Position numbers and translations under genes: made by a program. Shown piece after piece: positions 12,667 to 21,530 of a stretch of 24,818 nt of DNA (its first letter is position 1; each line of letters begins with the position of its first letter). Under the pieces are notes generated by a model. That model was not told where the DNA came from. It worked only from the letters and a program-made list of their open reading frames with translations, and did not search any database. This DNA is from JAWVZY01 sp033721955 (GTDB lineage: Bacteria; Patescibacteriota; Minisyncoccia; Spechtbacterales; 2-12-FULL-38-22): the NCBI GenBank assembly GCA_033721955.1, contig JAWVZY010000008.1, positions 1 to 24,818 of the forward strand. Reading direction: 5' to 3'.

Positions 12667-13767
12667 TTAATCAATTAAGTTATCTGACGCCCCTCTAAGT
12701 GCAAGACCTATAGACGTTGTGTAGCGTATGGAATCGGCATAATCTAACTCAGGAATTTCATTTAACGGCTGGGGTAAAACATTTATCCAGGGGTTTACAC
12801 GTTCTACCGGCTTTTGTATGAGCATGCTTAATTGCTTTGCAATGCCGGGCAAACGGGCTCCTCCACCAGAAACAATAAGTTTTTCAATATTTTTTACACT
12901 CCCTCCCTCTTCCTTAAGGTGTTCGTTTAAAAACCCCATATAACTATGAATGGCCTCTGCAATGCGATCATATGCGGGCGCAAGACCTTGCTCAATCTTG
13001 CTACCGTATTTTGGATCCTCCAACATTCTCTCTTCCCACCTTATTTTGCCTGCTTTTTCGGGTGAGACACCCAGGGCCTCTGCTATCTTCTCAGATGCCT
13101 CTTTAGCTGAAAAATTAACAGAGCCGGTAAGAGCAATAGATTCTTTAATAACTGCTATAAGTCGCGTTCTGTTAGCGCCTATTTCAATAACTATCATCCC
13201 CTTATCCGCCCTGCCATCAGTTAAAGCGCTCCTGGCAATAGCTGTTACTTCAGGTTCAATAATAGCGGGGATAAATCCTGCAGAACTTAATGTATCTATA
13301 TAAACATCAACTATTTCTTTTTTAGTTGCAGCAACGTGGGCATGAAGATGGTCGGTGTCTTCATGCATTTCTGAAATGGCATAGTCAAAATATGTTTCGT
13401 CTGCTTGTATGGGCATATTGCGCTCTGCCTCTACGCGTACAGCATTCTTTAATTCCTTTCCCTGTAAATGAGGTATTTTTAAAGTTTTTAAATATACCTC
13501 CTCATCAGGAAGCGAAGCGACCACATAGCGTGATAAGTTTTTATACTTAACCAACTCTTTTTTTAATATATCCCGTAATTTATCGGGCTGTATTATTTTA
13601 CCCTCTTCCACAATTCCATCTCCTATATCTGCCTCACCAAAAGCTGCAACACGATAATACTTGCCTTTTGGCACTAGCTGCATAGCTTTAAATGAAGTAT
13701 CCGAAATATCCAAGCCAAAAGCCGGGGGTATGATGTGTGTTCTATTTTTTAAACTATTTAAACCCAT
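12667..13767 (-). CDS. pilM: Type IV pilus assembly protein PilM (actin-like ATPase)
   Basis: PilM is a cytoplasmic actin-fold protein that binds the N-terminus of PilN and couples the pilus motor to the alignment complex. The 366-residue protein shows the family start FGLDISDTSFKAMQL, VVASLPDEEVYLKTLKIP, the second phosphate-binding segment VIEIGANRTRLIAV, and the late LIVSGGGARLPGI motif for adenosine contact. It is separated from the upstream prepilin gene by 89 bases that hold an extended -10 element, so pilMNO may also be made independently of the pilBC and minor pilin genes. Confidence 0.95.
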   Translation of the reverse strand: MGLNSLKNRTHIIPPAFGLDISDTSFKAMQLVPKGKYYRVAAFGEADIGDGIVEEGKIIQPDKLRDILKKELVKYKNLSRYVVASLPDEEVYLKTLKIPHLQGKELKNAVRVEAERNMPIQADETYFDYAISEMHEDTDHLHAHVAATKKEIVDVYIDTLSSAGFIPAIIEPEVTAIARSALTDGRADKGMIVIEIGANRTRLIAVIKESIALTGSVNFSAKEASEKIAEALGVSPEKAGKIRWEERMLEDPKYGSKIEQGLAPAYDRIAEAIHSYMGFLNEHLKEEGGSVKNIEKLIVSGGGARLPGIAKQLSMLIQKPVERVNPWINVLPQPLNEIPELDYADSIRYTTSIGLALRGASDNLID

Positions 13768-13842
13768 ATTTATTGTTCTTCCCAGGATAATATTGAATAC
13801 CTTATCTAAGCATCCAATGAAAAATTAACGTTCTTTCTATAT

Positions 13843-13851
13843 ATTGTATCA
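13843..13851 (-). promoter_or_regulatory. Possible internal promoter before pilM
   Basis: Extended -10 TG-A-TACAAT on the minus strand in the 89-base gap behind the large PilX-like gene. It would give a leader of roughly 70 bases. The -35 is poor (TGGGAA). Confidence 0.4.
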
Positions 13852-13856
13852 TTGTT

Positions 13857-15203
13857 CTATTGCTCTTCCCATGTAGATATAGAGTACCCCCCACTGGCTC
13901 CTGCAGAAAATTGTAAATCATCCAAGCCTTGTTCATATTGTACTGTAGCTGAGTTTTCAAGTTCTAGCTCATATGCAGTAACTTCCACCAAAAAAACATT
14001 GTTCCGCATAACTATTCTGCCGTGTGGTGCATAAAAAATAGAAGAGCTTGAACCGTTTTGAATATTTATAGCATTAGAGCCACCTCCTCCTTCTGCACTG
14101 CTATTCATTGATATCATCATTAAATAGCTACTAGAACTTCCGGAACCCTCTATTGATGCATTGTTGCCTACAGTGATTAAACCTCTGCCTCCGGGGTTTC
14201 CGGGATGGTCTGCTATAACCGCTGAACTAAGTGGCCCAAATGACGGATCTAATCTTAGTATGGAATTCTGCAAAACACTAACATCCCCCTCAACCCAAAC
14301 ATAACCGCCCACAAAGACCTCTTTGTTTCCATTTATTACTAGATTACATTCAATTTTAACTGCTCCTATTACCTCCTGATCTGCCGGTATATAATCTCCG
14401 GAGCCGTCACAGGTATTTATAACTCCCCCATTTTCAGCTTCCTGTTTCCATTCATCTATTTTTGAGTCAGGTATAGGCATGGGTTCGTTTGATAACTGAG
14501 CATAACTTTCTTGCGTTGTATTGCCTGCAGCGGTGCAGTTTGTAATAGAGGTATCATAATAAGCATCCCCGCCTATATCACATTCTGATAAAATATCAGC
14601 TCGCGCCTCTCCTGTAACATCCGTGTTGCTTATGGTTCCGGCCTGCGCATTAGCTCCCACATCAACATCATCTATTGTTTCCAATCCCGCAGCGAAAGCA
14701 TCTCCTGTAATATCTGGCTGGTTTGTTCCCTGAATTCCCCCATTAGAAAAAACACTGCCCACGACAGACGAACCATTGGCCATTGTAAGACCTCCATCGC
14801 CAACCTGAGCACCGTGCAAAAAAGATACAGCATCAGAATCAACGTTCAATATAACGTAAACTCTTCTGGATCTACTACTTCTAACACCATCTGCAATTAT
14901 TTCCTTATTATTTCCTATTATTTCTTTAACTGTTACTGTCGCATTTGCACTTCCCACAGATAACATATAGGGATAAGTTGAGGCCTGGCTTTTTGATGAG
15001 TCTAAAAATCTAAGTAGAACATCTTCAATTCCACTTTCTGCGGCGAAATATGCCTGTTCTCCCATTCCTAAGTTGCGCGAAGCCTCTATGCGGTTTAAAA
15101 ACACAAAAACAAAGGATATTATTATAACCATGCCAACAAACATAGCTATGACTGCAAATGAAAGTGCTACCAAGCCTTCTTGTTTTTTAAAGTATTTTTC
15201 CAT
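13857..15203 (-). CDS. Large PilX-like minor pilin with a repetitive Ser/Gly/Asn-rich domain
   Basis: The first 60 residues look like a PilX-type pilin: QEG followed by a long hydrophobic helix and the GEQAYFAAESGIEDVLLRF segment. A prepilin peptidase site after Gly10 is plausible, but Glu+5 is missing (Ser15). After about residue 130 the protein becomes rich in Ser, Gly, Asn and Val, with short recurring strands such as GGLTMANGSSVVGSVFSNGGI and NASIEGSGSSSS, which suggests a β-helix or bactofilin-like fold. There are few cysteines (about residues 220-285). At 448 residues it is much larger than ordinary PilX. It probably forms part of a pilus tip or surface display; a direct adhesive role is inference. 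Confidence 0.75.
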   Translation of the reverse strand: MEKYFKKQEGLVALSFAVIAMFVGMVIIISFVFVFLNRIEASRNLGMGEQAYFAAESGIEDVLLRFLDSSKSQASTYPYMLSVGSANATVTVKEIIGNNKEIIADGVRSSRSRRVYVILNVDSDAVSFLHGAQVGDGGLTMANGSSVVGSVFSNGGIQGTNQPDITGDAFAAGLETIDDVDVGANAQAGTISNTDVTGEARADILSECDIGGDAYYDTSITNCTAAGNTTQESYAQLSNEPMPIPDSKIDEWKQEAENGGVINTCDGSGDYIPADQEVIGAVKIECNLVINGNKEVFVGGYVWVEGDVSVLQNSILRLDPSFGPLSSAVIADHPGNPGGRGLITVGNNASIEGSGSSSSYLMMISMNSSAEGGGGSNAINIQNGSSSSIFYAPHGRIVMRNNVFLVEVTAYELELENSATVQYEQGLDDLQFSAGASGGYSISTWEEQ

Positions 15204-15204
15204 A

Positions 15205-15756
15205 TTAATTTCTTAATTGGCTAAAGGATTCAATGGTAAAAGGCACCTTATTATCTTCTATGGTAGTATCATATTCTACTGTTATAGTGGTCTTAACACC
15301 ATTTTCAGTGTCGTCAGTTAAAACCACCTCATCAAAATCTAAACTTGTAATTATTGTTCTATCAGAAGTGATGCATTTCACTCCTGTCTTCTCTCTCTTT
15401 ATGCACAACGAACCCTCGCTGTTTAAAAAAATATCCAAATAAGCTTCTCTTTCCCCTGTTACAAATTCCTGTCTCGTAAGTAAAGATAATTGTCCCGGAT
15501 TGGATGCAAAATCTGAAGTTGAATCATATATATCGTAAGCATGGCGTATTTCAAAATCAATGGCGTTAATTGCCGATATAGCATCTGTAATTACTGCCTC
15601 CTTTGCCTTACCCCTCCCCTGAGAGTCAAGTCCGCCTATAAGTACTCTAAATAAAAATATAACAACTATGGCAAGGAGGGTGGTGTAGACAATAAATTCT
15701 ATCAAAGTAAATCCCTGGGAAGCCCAATTTCTAAATTTTATCTTCTGCATATTCAT
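15205..15756 (-). CDS. Prepilin-like protein, PilW/GspJ type
   Basis: This 183-residue protein has a class III signal: basic residues, then G15 | FTLIE with Glu at mature +5, then a hydrophobic helix FIVYTTLLAIVVIFLFRVLIGG. The rest is a β-rich domain with SAINAIDFEIRHAYDIYDS, as in PilW/GspJ minor pilins. Its start shares one base with the stop of the preceding pilin gene (TAATG), and it ends one base before the PilX-like start. It should be processed by a prepilin peptidase encoded elsewhere. Confidence 0.83.
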   Translation of the reverse strand: MNMQKIKFRNWASQGFTLIEFIVYTTLLAIVVIFLFRVLIGGLDSQGRGKAKEAVITDAISAINAIDFEIRHAYDIYDSTSDFASNPGQLSLLTRQEFVTGEREAYLDIFLNSEGSLCIKREKTGVKCITSDRTIITSLDFDEVVLTDDTENGVKTTITVEYDTTIEDNKVPFTIESFSQLRN

Positions 15757-16274
15757 TATTTATATTCCTGCCAATTAGTAATGTATGCCTCTAGCGTTAT
15801 GGTGCGCGTATCTCCGCCCTGTCTGGCCCATTGCACATAAGCGGTTACCTTTCTAGTGTCAGGATCAGATGTGCCTGAGGTTGCTATATTATCATTAGCA
15901 TCTCTAAATACCTCACCAAACTCAACCCAACGCGTATATATTTCATTTACAGAGCCGGGGTCGCTTGAAGCAAGCTCCCATTCGCTTGAAGAATTGATCT
16001 GGGGATAATAAGGTGTATCGTAGGTTAAAGAACTGATATTCGTCCAACCACTATCGCGCACACTACGCACCGCCTCTATAGTTTGGCGACCAATAATATA
16101 TGCAGAGGCATCCTGTTCTGCAATAATCTGAGCTTGTCTTTGTAAAAATACCAGCTGCAAAATTGATGCAAATGTTGTTACAAGGATAGCTAATACAACT
16201 ATCATTTCAACCATGCCCAAGCCACTCTCTTTATCTATTTTCAATTTTTGATTTTTAGCTTTTAGCTTTTTCAT
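15756..16274 (-). CDS. Prepilin-like protein, PilV/GspI type
   Basis: This 172-residue protein has a Lys-rich leader, then G18 | LGMVE with Glu at +5 and a hydrophobic helix MIVVLAILVTTFASILQLVF. The body contains IIGRQTIEAVRSVRDSGW, a segment typical of PilV/GspI-like pilins. The leader is unusually long and made of repeated Lys-Leu/Lys-Asn codons. It is tightly packed between two other pilin genes. Confidence 0.82.
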   Translation of the reverse strand: MKKLKAKNQKLKIDKESGLGMVEMIVVLAILVTTFASILQLVFLQRQAQIIAEQDASAYIIGRQTIEAVRSVRDSGWTNISSLTYDTPYYPQINSSSEWELASSDPGSVNEIYTRWVEFGEVFRDANDNIATSGTSDPDTRKVTAYVQWARQGGDTRTITLEAYITNWQEYK

Positions 16275-16303
16275 AAAGATTACTGTTATTTAACAATTTT
16301 CCA

Positions 16304-17704
16304 TCAACGATATATCATGCTACCTATTGAATTTCCTTTTGTCGGCGTGCCCCCTGCTGTATAATCTACAAAGTCAATAGTATCTATATCTATATTAAGA
16401 GAGAGATTATTTTCATCACGCCCCCTGTGGACAGATAAAGTTGTATCGTTATTATCTATATATAAACTATGTATTCTTATATGTTCAGAGTTGCCCGAAA
16501 CATCTATAGTATCCTCCCAATCAAATATTGTCTGAGGGCCGTTCATATAGTCAGCTATAGTTATGGTCTCAACATGGGCACCTCCGTCAAATGTTAAAGT
16601 CATGTCTGTGTGGTCTCTCAAGCTAAATTCCAGATCAAATTCAAGATGGCGCGAATCAACTAAAGGTGGGCTCTCTTTTGAATATAGCCGGAATGAAAAA
16701 TCATATTGATCTGAAGGTCCTAACTGCTGTCCTGAATCTGTAGTATTGTTATTTGCTCCAACATAACGCCATGCATCTCCACCCCCATATACTGATGGTG
16801 CCGTTGCCTCATGGCCGTAAGCCCAGATGATCGTACCTTCAGCGCCGGGCGTAGATATTGTTGAATCAGGCAATGAGCGCATGCGCAGAAAATAAGTTGA
16901 GGAAGCAGACAATGCCACAGGAGCGGGAAACACAAAACCATTCCATGATAAACTTGTTGATATGCTACTGCCCTCCACTATTAAGCTTTTGCCCAGAACA
17001 TTTCCCGTAGTACTGTTTTCTCTTATTTCCAAAAATATGTCGCTATAGTTGCTATCTGTGTCATCATCATTATATCTTAAATACAAATCAGCATTAGAGA
17101 TATTTATAGAGCTGTTTCCTACGGCAAAGCTCTGTGCTGGATCTCCATTTGCACTTGCCGAAGGAAAAGAGGCCAAGTCGTTATTTGTAGTTCCGTCTGT
17201 ATATTCCAAGTCAGCCACATTACACAAAGCACTTGATGGTATAAGAAAGGTTCTGCCATTTTCCTCTATACAAATAGTGCGGTTGTCAGAATTATCACTG
17301 GTCTTTGCTAGTTCCACAAATCCATAATTATCAGTAGTACCTAAAAGACGATCAAATACCACCTCAAATCCTCCACCCTCAAGTTGAATACTTAAAAATT
17401 CAACCCCTCTCTCAAGTCGAAACTCCTCATTAGTTGTATTTGTAGAACTATAAGCAGAGCCCTCAAACATGGTAAAGGTGTCGGCCGAGCTGTCAAAATG
17501 CACTCCATGAGGTGAATAATTATTAGAAGATATAGTTCTATTTTGAGCAAGACGCAAAGCACTTACAACTCTTTGCATATCTGTATCGATACCTCCTCGC
17601 CTACTTAAAGTAAAATAAATGCTCAAAGAAATAGCTAAAAGCACAGTAGAAATACCTAAAACAATAAGTATCTCTATAAATGTAAAACCTTTTTTATTAG
17701 ACAT
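16304..17704 (-). CDS. Oversized GspH/FimT-like prepilin with an added β-sandwich-like region
   Basis: The N-terminus MSNKKG | FTFIE is a perfect class III prepilin signal with Glu at +5 and a helix of about 25 residues. The part up to about residue 165 resembles GspH/FimT, including the ALRLAQNRTISSNNYSPHGVHF segment. Normal members end near residue 170; this one has 466 residues. From about 180 to 345 it carries a β-strand-rich region with QSFAVGNSSINISNADLYL, EIRENSTTGNVLGKSLI and a F.FPAPVALSASSTYFLRMR strand, like carbohydrate-binding or jelly-roll modules. A further unassigned domain follows. The start at 17704 was chosen over the upstream ATG because it gives the prepilin signal and lies one base after the pilC stop. 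Confidence 0.8.
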   Translation of the reverse strand: MSNKKGFTFIEILIVLGISTVLLAISLSIYFTLSRRGGIDTDMQRVVSALRLAQNRTISSNNYSPHGVHFDSSADTFTMFEGSAYSSTNTTNEEFRLERGVEFLSIQLEGGGFEVVFDRLLGTTDNYGFVELAKTSDNSDNRTICIEENGRTFLIPSSALCNVADLEYTDGTTNNDLASFPSASANGDPAQSFAVGNSSINISNADLYLRYNDDDTDSNYSDIFLEIRENSTTGNVLGKSLIVEGSSISTSLSWNGFVFPAPVALSASSTYFLRMRSLPDSTISTPGAEGTIIWAYGHEATAPSVYGGGDAWRYVGANNNTTDSGQQLGPSDQYDFSFRLYSKESPPLVDSRHLEFDLEFSLRDHTDMTLTFDGGAHVETITIADYMNGPQTIFDWEDTIDVSGNSEHIRIHSLYIDNNDTTLSVHRGRDENNLSLNIDIDTIDFVDYTAGGTPTKGNSIGSMIYR

Positions 17705-17705
17705 T

Positions 17706-18947
17706 CTATATTTGGCCAAGCATTCCATAGATCGGCTGCATAATTGATATTGCAAAAAACCCAACAGCTCCTCCAATAAATACCATGAGTATCGGCTCTA
17801 TGATGGACGACATATTTTCTGTAGTTTCATTCACTGCCTCTTCATAAAATCCGGCCACTCTCTCGAGTAAATCAGAAAGCTTTCCCGCTTCCTCCCCTAC
17901 CTGAACCATCTCAAGCAAAAGAGGGGTGTATAAATTATCATATTGACCTAAAACTTCGTATAAATTTTTTCCTTTTTTTACTTGCTCTGCAGCATTTTCT
18001 AAAGATTCTTTGTAATAAACATTGGGAAGCGTATCTGAAACTATTCTTAAGGCCTCCAATATCGGAACTCCGCCCGAAACCAAAGAGCTGAGTGTTCGGC
18101 TAAAATTCGCATTATTTATTTTACGAACCAATGTTTTGAATATAGGCATATGCAAAAGCAGCCAGGCAAATGCTCTGGCGCCCCATTGAGTATCCAATGA
18201 TTTTTTAACCCCGAAAATGAAGGCCACAAACAATATAGGGGTCATCCACCAATATACTTGAAGAAAATCACTTGCAGCTATTATAGCTCGGGTAGTTGCC
18301 GGGAGTTCAGCCCCAAGATCTGAAAATATAGCCTTCAATTGAGGCACAACATATATCATCATCAAAATACCTATGGCTATCATTACCGTTATAATAACAG
18401 CCGGGTACATCATGGCGCCACGTACGCGCGAGCGCAGAGTATGCTGTTTTTCCAGTTGATTGGCTAATATATTTAATGCTTCATCTAAATTTCCTGCAAC
18501 CTCACCGGCTTTTACCATGCTTGAATAAAGTTTGCCAAAGGCCTTGGGCTGACTGGCTACAGCATCGCTAAAATTCTTTCCACGCCTTATATCTTGATTC
18601 ATTTTCTGGATTATCTCACGAAATAAAGGACTTTGAGTTTGTTTTTCTAATACTTCCAGGGACCTCGAAAGAGGGATGCCGGATGTTATCATCACAGAAA
18701 GATTGCGTGAAAACATCATCTTTTCCTCAAGTGGAACTCCGCGAATCTTATCTACAAAATAATTAAGATCTATCGTGGCAAGATTTTTAAAACTAAAACC
18801 GCCTCCACTGCCACTTTTTGCCTTTGCCTCTAATATATAAAAGCCATCATCTCGCAGTATACGAGCGAGCTCTAGCTGGTCCTTGGCTTCCATTTCTCCT
18901 TCCTTTGTCTTGCCCTCTGTATTTTTGGCCTTATATTTAAATAACAT
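17706..18947 (-). CDS. pilC: Type IV pilus platform protein PilC (GspF family)
   Basis: PilC is the inner-membrane platform on which the pilus is built and which the ATPases are thought to turn. The 413-residue protein has two repeats of the T2SSF domain: MMFSRNLSVMITSGIPLSRSLEVLE (about 79-100) with GKNFSDAVASQPKAFGKLYSSMVKAGEVAGNLDEAL, and the second copy NANFSRTLSSLVSGGVPILEALRIV with GEEAGKLSDLLERVA. Three or four hydrophobic helices are visible. Gene order (38 bases after pilB) is standard. Confidence 0.96.
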   Translation of the reverse strand: MLFKYKAKNTEGKTKEGEMEAKDQLELARILRDDGFYILEAKAKSGSGGGFSFKNLATIDLNYFVDKIRGVPLEEKMMFSRNLSVMITSGIPLSRSLEVLEKQTQSPLFREIIQKMNQDIRRGKNFSDAVASQPKAFGKLYSSMVKAGEVAGNLDEALNILANQLEKQHTLRSRVRGAMMYPAVIITVMIAIGILMMIYVVPQLKAIFSDLGAELPATTRAIIAASDFLQVYWWMTPILFVAFIFGVKKSLDTQWGARAFAWLLLHMPIFKTLVRKINNANFSRTLSSLVSGGVPILEALRIVSDTLPNVYYKESLENAAEQVKKGKNLYEVLGQYDNLYTPLLLEMVQVGEEAGKLSDLLERVAGFYEEAVNETTENMSSIIEPILMVFIGGAVGFFAISIMQPIYGMLGQI

Positions 18948-18985
18948 AATATAATTATTTACTAAACAAAAAACGCAGCAACCGA

Positions 18986-20743
18986 TTATTCACTTGTCAC
19001 ACGGAATACCTCTTCAAGAGTTGTAATGCCTTGTGCTGCCTTTATAATGCCGTCCTCCAACATAGTCGTCATTCCCTCTTTTTTAGCTTGATCCTCTATC
19101 TCGTCGATGGTAGCGTTTTCACTTATGAGTTTTCTTATTGTTTCTGTAACCTCAAGTACCTCATATATCCCCAACCTACCCTTATAGCCATCGGGGCAAT
19201 CTTCTGATGGCTTAGCCTTATAAAACTCTATATCTTCCCATTGTGTATTTTTATCAATTGCTTTTTGATCTTTCATTAATTTAAGCATTCTATCGAGATC
19301 AACTTCCCTCTCTAGTGATTCTAATTCTTTTTTACTCAAAGTATATTTCTCTTTTGTTTTAGGGCATAACTTTCTTACAAGACGCTGACCCACTGCCAAT
19401 ATAAGTGTTGAAGATATTAAAAATGGCTCCTGCCCCATGTCTATAAGACGTGGCATAGCCCCGGCAGCACTATTTGTGTGAATAGTTGAAAGCACCAAGT
19501 GCCCTGTTAAAGCAGCGTTTATTCCTAAGCTAGCAGTTTCTTCATCTCGGATCTCTCCCACCATAATGACATCAGGGTCTTGACGCACTAAGGCGCGCAA
19601 ACCATTTGCAAATGTGAGACCTATTTGAGGTTTTATTTGAGTTTGATTTATTCTCGGCATCCTGTATTCTATCGGATCTTCAACCGTAGATATATTAACT
19701 CCCGGCTCATTTACTATATCGAGCAAAGTATAAAGCGTTGTAGTTTTACCCGAACCTGTAGGGCCTGTAGCCAATATCATTCCCAGGGGCTTTCTTATGG
19801 CTCTCTCTAAGCGCTCAAGCGCCTCTCCTCTATAACCTAGCTCTTCAAGACCAAAACCCTTGGCTTCCTCGCGTAAAAGACGTAAAACAACTTTTTCCCC
19901 GTCAAACACCGGCAATATAGAAACACGGAATGAAACCTTGCCCTCGTCACTCTTAATGGTGAAACGACCGTCCTGAGGCAGACGATGTTCATCAAGGCGC
20001 AAATTGCTTAATATTTTAATTCTTGCCACCACACCATCCTGCACCTTTTTAGGTAAAGTCATAGCATCGTGCAATATGCCATCAATCCTATAACGCACAA
20101 GGACGTCCTTTTCTTCGGGTTCAATATGAATATCGCTAGCACGTTGGGTTATGGCATGGCGCAATATAGAATCGACTATCCTTATAATAGGAAGCTCCTC
20201 TGCTTCTTTTGCGAGTTCCTCCTTGCCCATTACCTCTTCGCCTTCTTTAGCTTTTTCTAACTTTATCTCTCCCTCTTCTTTGTCTACTAAACCTTCAAAT
20301 TCTTTTTCTAAACTTTCTTCATATAATTTAAGTGTGCTTTTAATTCCTTTTTCGCTTGTATAGCGGGGCAATATTTTTAGACCTGATTTCTTACGAATAA
20401 AATCTACTGTCTGGATGTCTGTAGGATCTTCCATTGCTACCTCTAAATTATTGCCTTCTCTTTTGTAGGCAATAATATTGTTTTTTCTGGCAATTGATTC
20501 GGGTATAATATGTAAAACCTCCGGATCTATTTTAACTTTTGTAAGGTCAACATAAGGAACACCTGCTATATAAGCACGCAATGAAGCAAGCTTCTCTTCT
20601 GTTATTAAGCCCTTTTGGAGCAATATCTCCCCCACACTCCTATCTTCTTTCTCTGCTTTCTTCATTGCCTTCTCCAGCTCTTTACTATCAACCAGGTTAG
20701 CATCCTCAATAAAGGCCTTGAGTTGTTTATTGGTTATTCGCAT
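18986..20743 (-). CDS. pilB: Type IV pilus extension ATPase PilB (GspE family)
   Basis: PilB powers pilus extension. The 585-residue protein starts with a GspE N-terminal domain (about 1-160, with IPESIARKNNIIAYKREGNNLEVAM). The ATPase core follows: SDIHIEPEE, RYRIDGILH, Walker A GPTGSGKTT near residue 326, the Asp box VEDPIEYRM, Walker B with DVIMVGEIRDEETA, and the His box LVLSTIHTN. The zinc site, which has four cysteines in most PilB proteins, has only two left here (LCPKTKE and EDCPDGYKGR). The start is nine bases behind a CheY-like regulator gene. No second, PilT-like ATPase is in the window. Confidence 0.96.
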   Translation of the reverse strand: MRITNKQLKAFIEDANLVDSKELEKAMKKAEKEDRSVGEILLQKGLITEEKLASLRAYIAGVPYVDLTKVKIDPEVLHIIPESIARKNNIIAYKREGNNLEVAMEDPTDIQTVDFIRKKSGLKILPRYTSEKGIKSTLKLYEESLEKEFEGLVDKEEGEIKLEKAKEGEEVMGKEELAKEAEELPIIRIVDSILRHAITQRASDIHIEPEEKDVLVRYRIDGILHDAMTLPKKVQDGVVARIKILSNLRLDEHRLPQDGRFTIKSDEGKVSFRVSILPVFDGEKVVLRLLREEAKGFGLEELGYRGEALERLERAIRKPLGMILATGPTGSGKTTTLYTLLDIVNEPGVNISTVEDPIEYRMPRINQTQIKPQIGLTFANGLRALVRQDPDVIMVGEIRDEETASLGINAALTGHLVLSTIHTNSAAGAMPRLIDMGQEPFLISSTLILAVGQRLVRKLCPKTKEKYTLSKKELESLEREVDLDRMLKLMKDQKAIDKNTQWEDIEFYKAKPSEDCPDGYKGRLGIYEVLEVTETIRKLISENATIDEIEDQAKKEGMTTMLEDGIIKAAQGITTLEEVFRVTSE

Positions 20744-20752
20744 ACAGGGCTC

Positions 20753-21124
20753 TTATTTGTGGAGTATGTTTTTAAGTTTATCTAAAACATCGTCTATTTC
20801 GTAATTTGCTTTCACCAAGTAAGTGGTTGCGCCCGCATCAAGCACACGCTGTATGTCACGATTGGTCTCTAGGTTTGTCAGTACAACAACTGGGATGTCG
20901 TTTAGCTTTTCATCCGCCTTCATTTCCTCCAGTACTTCAAAGCCATCTTTCTTGGGAAGTATCAGGTCTAAAAGTACGAGATCAGGTTTTTCTTTTTTAG
21001 CCATTTCAATAGCGGTCTCACCATCATGTGCTACCAGTACCTCATAACCTTCTTCGGTCAATCGCTGTTTCATTGCCTTTTGAAGAGTTTCTTCATCTTC
21101 GGCAAAAAGTATTTTTTTAGCCAT
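20753..21124 (-). CDS. Single-domain response regulator (CheY-like) next to pilB
   Basis: This 123-residue protein is only a receiver domain with no output domain. The acidic pocket is Glu9-Asp10, the phosphorylation site is Asp53 (VLLDLILPKKDG), and the switch residues are Thr83 and Lys105. It shares a 90-base stretch of identical DNA (20910-20999) with the neighbouring regulator. It stands nine bases before pilB and downstream of a histidine kinase. As in CheY or PilG/PilH, it probably acts by binding a partner protein; the pilus ATPase or platform is the most likely candidate by position. Confidence 0.93.
   Translation of the reverse strand: MAKKILFAEDEETLQKAMKQRLTEEGYEVLVAHDGETAIEMAKKEKPDLVLLDLILPKKDGFEVLEEMKADEKLNDIPVVVLTNLETNRDIQRVLDAGATTYLVKANYEIDDVLDKLKNILHK
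20910..20999. repeat. 90-bp exact repeat, copy 1 (response regulator paralogues)
   Basis: Identical at every base to 21303-21392 and encoding the segment around the phosphoacceptor Asp. Sequence outside the block diverges clearly, which points to gene conversion or a recent partial exchange. Confidence 0.95.
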
Positions 21125-21145
21125 GGTATTTATATTTAATTATAA

Positions 21146-21517
21146 TTATTCTTCTAAAATAGACTTTATCTTCTTAAGCACGTCTTCTAAATCATAATTT
21201 GCCTTTACTAAATAAGTTGTTGCGCCCGCATCAAGTGCCCTTTCAATATCGCGAGTAGATTCCAAATTGGTAAGTATAATAACCGGTATATTTTTAATGG
21301 AGTCATCCGCCTTCATTTCCTCCAGTACTTCAAAGCCATCTTTCTTGGGAAGTATCAGGTCTAAAAGTACGAGATCAGGTTTTTCTTTTTTAATCTTGTC
21401 CATGGCCGCCTCACCGTTCATAACACCTATAACTTCGTATTTATTTTGTTTTAATACCTCGCTTAGCGCTTTGCGCAATGCTTCTTCGTCTTCGGCAACC
21501 AAAATTTTTTTTGCCAT
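21146..21517 (-). CDS. Single-domain response regulator (CheY-like), second copy
   Basis: A 123-residue receiver domain with Glu9-Asp10, Asp53, and the Thr and Lys switch residues in the ILTNLESTRD and TYLVKANYD segments. The start at 21517 (MAKKILVAEDEE) was chosen over the upstream ATG because it aligns with its paralogue and lies 13 bases after the kinase stop. It is a paralogue of the next gene. Two CheY-like proteins behind one kinase resemble the PilG/PilH pair of the Pseudomonas Pil-Chp system, one of which works as signal and one as sink; that split is inference here. Confidence 0.93.
   Translation of the reverse strand: MAKKILVAEDEEALRKALSEVLKQNKYEVIGVMNGEAAMDKIKKEKPDLVLLDLILPKKDGFEVLEEMKADDSIKNIPVIILTNLESTRDIERALDAGATTYLVKANYDLEDVLKKIKSILEE
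21303..21392. repeat. 90-bp exact repeat, copy 2 (response regulator paralogues)
   Basis: Second copy of the block at 20910-20999; identical including synonymous positions. Confidence 0.95.
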
Positions 21518-21530
21518 ATTTTTATTTAAA

